A DNA stretch of 5,061 nt from an uncultured Clostridia bacterium (GTDB lineage Bacteria; Bacillota_A; Clostridia; Oscillospirales; Oscillospiraceae). Shown here piece by piece: positions 1-4,951 of the stretch (its first letter is position 1; each line of letters opens with the position of its first letter). Both the position numbers and the translations under genes were made by a program. Below the pieces are notes generated by a model that ran no database searches, was not told the origin of the DNA, and saw only the letters and a program-made list of their open reading frames with translations. Where the stretch lies: contig CAMJQX010000125.1 in assembly GCA_946408145.1 (NCBI GenBank), forward strand, positions 1-5,061, given 5' to 3'.

Positions 1-947
1 TGCTTGCCGCCGGAGTTGATGATGGCGTTGGTGACCATGGCGCCGTCGGAGCCCAGATAGTACCACAGACCCTTGTAGTCCTGCCGCCAGGCGCTGGTGA
101 CCATCTGGCCGTTTTCGTAGTAGTACCAGTAGCTGCCGTTCTTGACCCAGCCGTTCTGGGAGGGGCTGCCGCCCTCGGCCTGCCAGGTCAGGGTGCCGCC
201 GTAGCCGTAATTGATGATGCCGTTCCAGGTGCTGTTATTGGCGGGGTAGTAGACCGTGCCGACAACATTGGTGAAGGCGGTGCTGTCGATGTAGGCGGCG
301 TTGCCGGTGAAGCGGATGGTCTTGAGCGAGGTGCAGCCCATGAAGGCGCGTGAGCTGATCAGGACACCGCTGCCCTGGATCGTCACGGTCGTCAGCCGGG
401 TGCAGCCTGCGAAGGCGTTGGCGCAGATCTCGGTCACGCCGCTCTCCACCGTGAGGGTGACGGGGTTGCCGGACGGGGAGCTGGTCATCGCACCGCTGCC
501 GTACACCCGCATATTGTCGCCCGAGAGTTCATAATAGACGTTGCTGCCGCAGGGGCTGGCGCCGGCGGGCTCGTCGGACACGGCGTCGTCCGCATCCTCG
601 GCGGGGACCTCCTCTTCGACAGCTTCTTCCGCGGAGACCGCCTCTTCGGCAGGCTCTTCCTCAGGGGCCGCCTCTTCAACGGCCTCCTCGACGGGGGCCT
701 CTTCAGCGGCTTCCTCCGCCGCTTCGGCGGGGGCGGGCACTTCCTCAGGCAGGACCTCAAAGACCTCGTCCTCCGCGGGCTCTTCCGCGGGGGCCGCCTC
801 CTCGACGGCCTCCCCGGCCGGGGTTTCGTCGATGAACAGGATCTCCTGCGCTTCCGGATCCGCCGGTTCCTCCGCAAAAGCGGCCGCCGGGGCGAAGGAC
901 AGCAGCATGCAGAGGATCAGCGCGATGCCGATCAATTTCTTATTCAT
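1..947 (-). CDS. Secreted BspA-like LRR surface protein with acidic stalk and wall-binding repeats (C-terminus off the window)
   Basis: The frame is open from an ATG at 947 to the left edge, giving 315 complete codons without a stop. Residues 1-25 form a signal peptide: two lysines, then a hydrophobic core ending in Ala-Phe-Ala before Glu-Glu, so the protein is probably exported and cleaved after residue 25. Residues 26-130 are a low-complexity stalk rich in Glu, Ala and Pro. Residues 133-160 (CGSNVYYEL...GSGAM) match the entry segment common before BspA repeats. Residues 163-228 hold LRR_5-type repeats (ANAFAGCTRLTTVTI, then SRAFMGCTSLKTIRF). YYPANNSTWNG near 233 is the usual exit linker. 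From 265 come two aromatic ~20-residue wall/choline-binding-like repeats (GWVKNGSYWYYYENGQMV; LWYYLGSDGAMV), and a third begins at the edge. An AAAGGAG at 956-962, 8 nt upstream, supports the start. Such proteins are usually wall-attached adhesins or display proteins; the ligand cannot be inferred. The plus-strand Ser/Ala-rich frame opposite the stalk is a shadow. Confidence 0.9.
   Translation of the reverse strand, partial: MNKKLIGIALILCMLLSFAPAAAFAEEPADPEAQEILFIDETPAGEAVEEAAPAEEPAEDEVFEVLPEEVPAPAEAAEEAAEEAPVEEAVEEAAPEEEPAEEAVSAEEAVEEEVPAEDADDAVSDEPAGASPCGSNVYYELSGDNMRVYGSGAMTSSPSGNPVTLTVESGVTEICANAFAGCTRLTTVTIQGSGVLISSRAFMGCTSLKTIRFTGNAAYIDSTAFTNVVGTVYYPANNSTWNGIINYGYGGTLTWQAEGGSPSQNGWVKNGSYWYYYENGQMVTSAWRQDYKGLWYYLGSDGAMVTNAIINSGGK
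645..812 (-). repeat. Imperfect repeats in the Glu/Pro/Ala stalk of the surface protein
   Basis: A 14-residue unit, EAVEEAAPAEEPAE (residues 46-59, bases 771-812), recurs as EAVEEAAPEEEPAE (residues 88-101, bases 645-686). It differs at one residue and is also repeated at DNA level with few changes. Shorter EEA/EEAV/EEP variants fill the space between. The net charge is strongly negative. This is a low-complexity stalk rather than a folded domain, and a likely place for length variation between strains. Confidence 0.7.
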
Positions 948-1015
948 GGTTCATTCTCCTTTGTAAGCGCGCAATGCACTCTTCTCTGTCGGGGAAAATA
1001 ATTCCTCTGGTTCAC

Positions 1016-1044
1016 ATAATAACATGCGCTTCCGAAAATTGCAA
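1016..1044 (-). promoter_or_regulatory. Promoter of the BspA-like surface protein gene
   Basis: On the minus strand, TTGCAA (1039-1044) is followed by exactly 17 nt and then TATTAT (1016-1021). A TG lies one base upstream of the -10, giving an extended -10. Transcription would start near 1009, leaving a leader of about 60 nt before the ATG at 947. The surrounding 990-1080 stretch is much more AT-rich than the flanking genes, as expected for a promoter region. This is sequence pattern only. Confidence 0.7.
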
Positions 1045-1100
1045 GAAGCTGAACGCTTGTTTCAGAGAGTTTAAGATTTATTCTCCCCGCTTTTTCCGGA

Positions 1101-1250
1101 TCAGCGCCGTCGGCAGGGACGGCCGCGCCGGCGGGGCATGAGCGGCATGTCCCGCGTCCTGTCCGATGCGGCCTTCCCCCGCCCGCCGCGCACGCGCGCC
1201 CACACGGCGTCAAAGCCGCGGAGCCTCTGGCGGATCTCCCGGTCGTTCAT
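1101..1250 (-). CDS. Small hypothetical protein, 49 aa, Arg-rich
   Basis: An ATG at 1250 opens a 49-codon frame ending in TGA at 1101-1103. The start has an unusually good ribosome binding site, GAGGTGAT at 1256-1263, 5 nt upstream, which is the main reason to accept so short a gene. The first 20 residues (MNDREIRQRLRGFDAVWARV) could form a charged amphipathic helix. The remainder is rich in Arg and Gly and ends in MPRRRGRPCRRR with a single Cys near the C-terminus. There is no signal peptide or membrane segment. It is divergent from rsmE. No terminator is visible between it and the surface-protein gene on the same strand, so read-through into that gene is possible. I do not recognise a function. 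The helix with RL-GF-x-x-VW gives an impression of a small conserved Clostridia protein family, but I cannot verify that here. A chance frame in GC-rich DNA remains the alternative. Confidence 0.55.
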   Translation of the reverse strand: MNDREIRQRLRGFDAVWARVRGGRGKAASDRTRDMPLMPRRRGRPCRRR

Positions 1251-1255
1251 GCGAA

Positions 1256-1263
1256 ATCACCTC
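1256..1263 (-). promoter_or_regulatory. Ribosome binding site of the 49-aa ORF
   Basis: Read on the minus strand this is GAGGTGAT, an 8-nt perfect complement to the anti-Shine-Dalgarno end of 16S rRNA (AGGAGGTGAT form). It lies 5 nt before the ATG at 1250. It is the strongest single argument that the small ORF is translated. Confidence 0.65.
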
Positions 1264-1274
1264 ACGCCAGCCTA

Positions 1275-1303
1275 TTGCAAAGGGCGTGAAAATGTGCCAT
1301 AAT
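1275..1303 (+). promoter_or_regulatory. Promoter of rsmE
   Basis: TTGCAA at 1275-1280, a 17-nt spacer, and CATAAT at 1298-1303 fit a sigma-A-type promoter. TG-C directly before the -10 makes it an extended -10. The predicted start near 1310 leaves a leader of about 36 nt to the ATG at 1346. The site lies immediately upstream of the divergent 49-aa ORF, so this short region must serve both directions. Confidence 0.7.
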
Positions 1304-1332
1304 AACCACAATACTACATCAGAAACGATGCG

Positions 1333-1339
1333 AGAGGTG
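1333..1339 (+). promoter_or_regulatory. Ribosome binding site that fixes the rsmE start
   Basis: AGAGGTG lies 6 nt before the ATG at 1346 and supports that codon over the in-frame ATG at 1328, which would add only MREVLS and whose coding would run through this site. Starting at 1346 gives MARFFMAG, matching the usual M-x-RFF beginning of RsmE proteins. Confidence 0.7.
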
Positions 1340-1345
1340 CTGAGT

Positions 1346-2077
1346 ATGGCGAGATTCTTCATGGCCGGGACCAACCTTCTGGGCGGCACGGCGATCATCC
1401 GCGGCCGCGACGCCGAGCATGTGCAGGTGCTGCGCATCCGCCCGGGGGAGGACGTGACCATCTGCGACACGCAGGGGACGGACTATAAGTGCCGCCTGGT
1501 GCGCGCGGACAAGGAGGAGGCCGAGTTTGAGGTCGTCGAGGTCGTGCCCTGCACGAGCGAGCCGAGCGTGAAGGTGACGGTGCTCTGCGGCCTGCCCAAG
1601 GGCGACAAGACCGAGTACATCATCCAGAAGTCGGTCGAGGCCGGCGCGGCGCGCATCCTCTTCTTCCAGTGCGAGCGCTGTGTGGCAAAGCCAGAGACGC
1701 CGGGAAAGAAGATCGACCGCTGGCAGCGCATCGCCGAGGAGGCCGCCAAGCAGTCCGGCCGCGGCATCATCCCCGAGGTCGGCTGGGCCGGCAGCTTTGC
1801 CGACGCGCTGAATGAGGCGGTGCACACCGATCTCGCCCTGTTCATGTACGAGACCGGCGAGCGGGAGAAGCTCAATGAAGTGCTCGACGCGAACCCCGGC
1901 ATTGCCAGCGCAGCCATCGTCACCGGGCCGGAGGGCGGCTTTGCCGAATTTGAGGCGAAGCTCGCGAAGATCGCGGGGCTGCACATCTGCTCGATGGGCG
2001 AGCGCATCCTCCGCTGCGAGACCGCGCCTGTGGTCGCGCTGAGCGCCGTCATGTACGCGACGGGAAACCTGAGCTGA
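1346..2077 (+). CDS. rsmE: 16S rRNA (uracil(1498)-N(3))-methyltransferase RsmE
   Basis: The 243-residue protein is of normal length for RsmE, a cytoplasmic SPOUT-class enzyme that uses S-adenosylmethionine to methylate N3 of U1498 in 16S rRNA of the 30S subunit. Residues 1-70 form the PUA-like RNA-binding domain (ARFFMAG; DAEHVQVLRIRPGE). The SPOUT knot domain follows, with the family signatures LPKGDK (83-88), VEAGA (97-101), CERCVAKPE (109-117), RW-x-RIAEEAAKQSGR (125-139), GPEGGF (194-199) and GERILRCETA (218-227). The last two build the trefoil knot and methyl-donor pocket. The start at 1346 was chosen by the ribosome binding site and the conserved N-terminus; the frame stays open upstream to 1166, but that extension has no family character. 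In many Clostridia rsmE follows prmA. Here it stands alone, with its own promoter, a divergent small ORF upstream and a hairpin terminator 17 nt after the stop. All signature motifs look intact. Confidence 0.96.
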   Translation: MARFFMAGTNLLGGTAIIRGRDAEHVQVLRIRPGEDVTICDTQGTDYKCRLVRADKEEAEFEVVEVVPCTSEPSVKVTVLCGLPKGDKTEYIIQKSVEAGAARILFFQCERCVAKPETPGKKIDRWQRIAEEAAKQSGRGIIPEVGWAGSFADALNEAVHTDLALFMYETGEREKLNEVLDANPGIASAAIVTGPEGGFAEFEAKLAKIAGLHICSMGERILRCETAPVVALSAVMYATGNLS

Positions 2078-2093
2078 ACAAACAAAAGAACCA

Positions 2094-2120
2094 CAGCCGC
2101 CGGGAGTATCCCGGCGGCTG
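2094..2120. terminator. Bidirectional rho-independent terminator between rsmE and pyk
   Basis: CAGCCGCCGGG (2094-2104) pairs perfectly with CCCGGCGGCTG (2110-2120) around AGTAT, an 11-bp GC-rich stem. On the plus strand it is followed by TTTTGCGTTTTT, terminating rsmE. On the minus strand the stem is followed by TGGTTCTTTTGTTTG, a looser T-rich tail that can terminate pyk, whose stop codon is at 2150-2152. The placement between two convergent genes fits a shared terminator. Confidence 0.9.
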
Positions 2121-2149
2121 TTTTGCGTTTTTGTCTATGTATATTCTTT

Positions 2150-3565
2150 TCAACCGATGCTCTCGATGCGCAGGACGTTGGTGTTGCCGCTCGCGCCGCT
2201 GGTGTCGCCGCCGGTCATGACGACGGTGTCGCCCTTCTGCAGGCCCAGTGCGTCTCTGGCCGCGCGCAGCGCGTAGTAGTTGAGCACCTCCATGCTCGGG
2301 AAATGCTCGGTCAGCAGGGGCACCACGCCCCAGGAGAGCGCGAGCTTGTACCAGGCCTTCTTCCCGGTCGCGAGGCCGAGGATCGTGATCGGCACGCGGA
2401 AACGCGAGACCATGCGCACCGTGAGGCCGCTGAGCGAGGTGACGATGATGGCTTTCGCGTCCAGATCCACGGCCATGGTGCAGGCCGCGTGGGAGATCGC
2501 GTCGACGCGGTTGCGGATCACGAAGGCCTGCGTGCGGAAATGCTCCGTGTAGTCGATGTGCCGCTCGGTCTCCTCGGCGATCTCGCCCATGGTTTTGAGC
2601 GCCTCGACCGGGTATTTGCCCGCGGCGGACTCGCCCGAGAGCATGATGGCGCTGGTGCCGTCGTATACGGCGTTGGCCACGTCGCTGATCTCGGCGCGGG
2701 TGGGACGGGGGTTCGTGATCATGCTCTCGAGCATCTCGGTCGCGGTGATGACGCGCTTGCCGAGCATGCGGCACTTGGTGATCAGATACTTCTGGATGGC
2801 GGGCAGCTCCGTGAACGGGACCTCCACGCCCAGGTCGCCGCGGGCGACCATGACGCCCTCGCAGGCGGTGCAGATCTCGTCGATGTTGTCCACGCCGGAC
2901 TGGTTCTCGATCTTGGCGATCACGTCGATATCCCCGCCGCCGTTGGCCCGGAGGAAGTCCTTCAGATCGACCAGATCCTGCCTGCGGGAGACAAAGGAGG
3001 CGGCGACGAAGTCCACGTCGTTCCGGATGCCGAACAGGAGGTCCGCCTTGTCCTGCTCGCTCAGGTAGACCTGACGCATCACCTTGCCGGGGAAGCTCAT
3101 GCTCTTGCGGTTGGACAGCACGCCGCCGGTGATCACCTTGCAGCGGATCTCGGTCCCCTCGATCTCGCGGACCTCAAAGATGACGAGGCCGTTGTTGACC
3201 AGGATCCGATCGCCGGGCGCGAGGTCCTCCGCCAGACCCTTGTAGCTGACCGAGACGATCGTCTCATTGCCGACGATCTCCCGCGTGGTGAAGGTGAAAT
3301 CGTCCCCGTCGGCGAGCGTGATCTTGTCGTTTTCAAAGGTGCGGATGCGGTACTCGGGACCCTTGGTGTCGAGCATGATCGCGATCGGGAGATTCAGCTC
3401 CTCGCGGACGGCCTTGATCATGTCGATCTTCTTCTGGTGCTCCTCGTGCGTGCCGTGGGAGAAGTTCAGGCGGGCCACATTCAGCCCGGCCAGACACATG
3501 GCCCGGAACACGGCGGGATCCTCGCTCGCCGGGCCGATGGTGCAGATGATCTTCGTCTTGCGCAT
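2150..3565 (-). CDS. pyk: Pyruvate kinase
   Basis: The 471-residue protein has the length of a standard single-unit pyruvate kinase, the cytoplasmic glycolytic enzyme converting phosphoenolpyruvate and ADP to pyruvate and ATP, normally a tetramer. The N-terminus MRKTKIICTIGPAS and NVARLNFSHG (29-38, with Arg32 for substrate and Asn34/Ser36 for the monovalent cation) are typical. LDTKGPE (65-71) supplies Asp66 and Thr67. Glu71 there is the residue usually seen in potassium-dependent enzymes. The B domain spans roughly 72-168. The signature VIAKIENQSGV (215-225) carries catalytic Lys218 and metal ligand Glu220, with Asp244 in ARGDLG. Thr276 in ITATEML and the NPRPTRAE segment (285-292) follow. 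The C-terminal domain runs from about 345. The extra PEP-utiliser-like C-terminal domain found in some Bacillus and Clostridia enzymes is absent. The start is supported by AGGAGG at 3575-3580, 9 nt upstream. It has its own promoter; no pfkA lies next to it. The long plus-strand frame opposite is a shadow. Confidence 0.97.
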   Translation of the reverse strand: MRKTKIICTIGPASEDPAVFRAMCLAGLNVARLNFSHGTHEEHQKKIDMIKAVREELNLPIAIMLDTKGPEYRIRTFENDKITLADGDDFTFTTREIVGNETIVSVSYKGLAEDLAPGDRILVNNGLVIFEVREIEGTEIRCKVITGGVLSNRKSMSFPGKVMRQVYLSEQDKADLLFGIRNDVDFVAASFVSRRQDLVDLKDFLRANGGGDIDVIAKIENQSGVDNIDEICTACEGVMVARGDLGVEVPFTELPAIQKYLITKCRMLGKRVITATEMLESMITNPRPTRAEISDVANAVYDGTSAIMLSGESAAGKYPVEALKTMGEIAEETERHIDYTEHFRTQAFVIRNRVDAISHAACTMAVDLDAKAIIVTSLSGLTVRMVSRFRVPITILGLATGKKAWYKLALSWGVVPLLTEHFPSMEVLNYYALRAARDALGLQKGDTVVMTGGDTSGASGNTNVLRIESIG

Positions 3566-3606
3566 ACGGTCTCTCCTCCTGTTGTTTTGTATGTGAGCTT
3601 TTTATT

Positions 3607-3635
3607 ATTCTATCAAATGCCGCGGCGGGATGCAA
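3607..3635 (-). promoter_or_regulatory. Promoter of pyk
   Basis: On the minus strand TTGCAT (3630-3635), a 17-nt spacer and TAGAAT (3607-3612) form a good sigma-A-type promoter. TG-A immediately before the -10 makes it an extended -10. The predicted start is near 3600, about 35 nt before the ATG. It lies after the terminator of the upstream ligase gene, so pyk appears to be transcribed independently. Confidence 0.75.
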
Positions 3636-3670
3636 GCGCGCCCGACGCAAAACACGGAGAAATCCGCAGA

Positions 3671-3710
3671 AAACGGGAACAGGCCGCCGAGAGGAGTCCT
3701 GTTCCCGTTT
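3671..3710 (-). terminator. Rho-independent terminator after the ligase gene
   Basis: AAACGGGAACAGG and CCTGTTCCCGTTT (3671-3683 and 3698-3710) form a perfect 13-bp stem around a 14-nt loop. On the minus strand the stem runs into TTTT and then a partly T-rich stretch. It begins 5 nt after the TGA at 3716-3718. It closes the ligase operon and separates it from the pyk promoter just downstream. Confidence 0.85.
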
Positions 3711-3715
3711 CGTAT

Positions 3716-4951
3716 TCAGAGCGGCGCGGCATTGCTTTGCGCCAGGACGCGCTTTCCGATGTGCAGGGCCCGGTCGTCCGCATGGGCCGGGCGGCATGAA
3801 AAGCTAAGCGTGAGCGAGGGCGCCAGCGCGCGCACGCGCTGCAGGATCGTCTCCTCTGAGGGCTTCCCCGCCGTGAGCGCCGTGATCGCGAGCTCTCTGC
3901 CGCGGAGCGTGTAGCGGCAGTCCGCAACGGCGGGATCCGCGAACAGGATCTCGTCCAGCGCCGCCGCGCTCAGGCCCGCCGTCTTCCGCTCGATCCGGCC
4001 GAGGCGGATCGTCCCGCTGCCGCAGGGACAGGGGCCGGGCAGGATCTGCGTGAAGTCGCCGGTACGGTAACGGATGAGCGGCATGGCCTCCATGCCGACG
4101 GTCGTGATGACGAGCTCGCCCGTCTGCCCGGCGGGGAGCGGCCGCCCCTCTTTGTCCACGATCTCGGCGATGACGTGGTTTTCCCGCAGGTGCATGCCCG
4201 CGTGGGCCTGACAGCAGATCGCCCCGGCCATGCCCATCTCCCGCGAGCCGTAGTGGGGGAAGAGCCGCGAGCCCAACAGGCTTTCACAGCCCTCGATCAC
4301 ACTGGCCGGGCAGGCGTCCCCGCTGACGAGGGCGCGGCGCAGGCTGCCCCGGCCGCAGCAGCGCAGCAGCCCCAGCAGCTGCACGGGCATACCGACAAAG
4401 GTATCGGGCTCTTCTTTTTCCAGCAGCTCGGCATATTCCGCGTAGCGCAGGGAAGGGCCGGCCTTCACCGGCCTCGCGCCGAGGCGCGTGATCGCCTCCG
4501 CGATCAGTTCGCCCAGCCCGAAGGGGCCGGAGAAGGGGAAGCAGATCAGCGTGACGCTGCCGGGGAAGACGAGCTCGCCCAGTCCCGCCATATAGAGCCG
4601 CACCGTGTTTTCCAGATCATCCTCCGTGTAGAAGACGCGCTTGGCCGCGCCCGTGGTGCCGGAGGTCGCGTCGGAGAGGACGCGCTGCACCTGCGCCTGC
4701 GAGCAGAGCAGCAGGGACGGCGCGTGCCTTGCCAGATCCTCCTCGGTGGTGAAGGGGAGGTCGGACAGATGTTCCAGAGACAGGATCCGCTCGGGCAGAT
4801 CGCGGTAGAAGCCGCCGCGCGCCTTTTCGCGCGCCAAAAGGCGATTCAGCTTTTTCAGCTGGATCGCCTCGATCGTCTCTCTGTCCACGCGCTCCAGCCC
4901 CTCCTGCTCCGCGATCAGCGCGTCCAGGCGGGATACAGGCAGGCCGCTCAC
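3716..4951 (-). CDS. Adenylate-forming ligase of the PaaK/coenzyme F390 synthetase type, probably DVU_1553-like AMP-dependent CoA ligase
   Basis: The 411-residue protein carries the core motifs of the ANL superfamily, which activates a carboxylate with ATP to an acyl-adenylate and usually passes it to CoA. The helical N-terminus (about 7-55, with IQLKKLNRLLAREKARGGFYRDL) and LPFTTEEDL (65-73) are PaaK-like. The ATP-binding loop is TSGTTGAAKRV (96-106), the A5-type motif is HYGSREMG (233-240), and RYRTGD is at 294-299. CPCGSGTIRLGRI at 308-320 matches the Cys-containing segment of PaaK-type enzymes. Lys400 in HIGKRV (397-402) may be the C-terminal catalytic lysine. The position where PaaK has GR-x-DD reads GRIERK, so the substrate may differ from phenylacetate. 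I chose the GTG at 4951, which overlaps the upstream stop by 4 nt and has a ribosome binding site. The ATG at 4984 would add 11 residues inside the preceding gene. It is the last gene of its operon, closed by a terminator. Ligase-family assignment is firm; the DVU_1553-like subfamily is a moderate inference, helped by the neighbour. The substrate is unknown. Confidence 0.82.
   Translation of the reverse strand: MSGLPVSRLDALIAEQEGLERVDRETIEAIQLKKLNRLLAREKARGGFYRDLPERILSLEHLSDLPFTTEEDLARHAPSLLLCSQAQVQRVLSDATSGTTGAAKRVFYTEDDLENTVRLYMAGLGELVFPGSVTLICFPFSGPFGLGELIAEAITRLGARPVKAGPSLRYAEYAELLEKEEPDTFVGMPVQLLGLLRCCGRGSLRRALVSGDACPASVIEGCESLLGSRLFPHYGSREMGMAGAICCQAHAGMHLRENHVIAEIVDKEGRPLPAGQTGELVITTVGMEAMPLIRYRTGDFTQILPGPCPCGSGTIRLGRIERKTAGLSAAALDEILFADPAVADCRYTLRGRELAITALTAGKPSEETILQRVRALAPSLTLSFSCRPAHADDRALHIGKRVLAQSNAAPL

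Noticed and set aside
485..877. Minus-strand Arg/Pro/Lys-rich 130-aa frame
   Set aside because: It is an out-of-frame reading of the repetitive stalk DNA in the same strand as the real gene.
541..966. Plus-strand Ser/Ala/Gly-rich frame that looks like a Ser-rich surface protein
   Set aside because: It is the mirror of the Glu/Ala/Pro stalk codons of the minus-strand surface protein, which has a signal peptide, a ribosome binding site and recognisable domains.
1010..1100. AT-rich stretch considered as a riboswitch or small RNA
   Set aside because: No conserved riboswitch core, stable hairpin or terminator could be seen; a promoter and short leader explain it.
1104..1128. Inverted repeat GCCGTC/GACGGC at the 3' end of the small ORF, as a possible terminator
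   Set aside because: The stem is only 6 bp and no T-run follows on either strand; the five T's nearby are on the wrong side for minus-strand termination. It is probably incidental in GC-rich coding DNA.
944..1213. Minus-strand 89-codon frame overlapping the small ORF and the surface-protein promoter
   Set aside because: It runs through the predicted promoter and ribosome binding site of the surface protein gene and has only shadow-like Arg/Gly/Ala composition in its first half.
1166..1345. 60-residue N-terminal extension of rsmE from the upstream ATG at 1166
   Set aside because: The extension covers the rsmE promoter and the divergent small ORF and has no RsmE similarity. The ATG at 1346 has the ribosome binding site and the family N-terminus.
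1319..1984. 221-codon minus-strand frame opposite rsmE
   Set aside because: It is antisense to a gene with complete RsmE motifs, and its Ala/Leu/Asp/His-rich composition is that of a reverse-complement shadow.
2123..3799. 558-codon plus-strand open frame opposite pyk
   Set aside because: It lies exactly antisense to a fully motif-supported pyruvate kinase. Its composition (Asp/His/Ala/Gly/Leu/Val) is what the reverse complement of GC-rich codons gives, and it has no recognisable domain.
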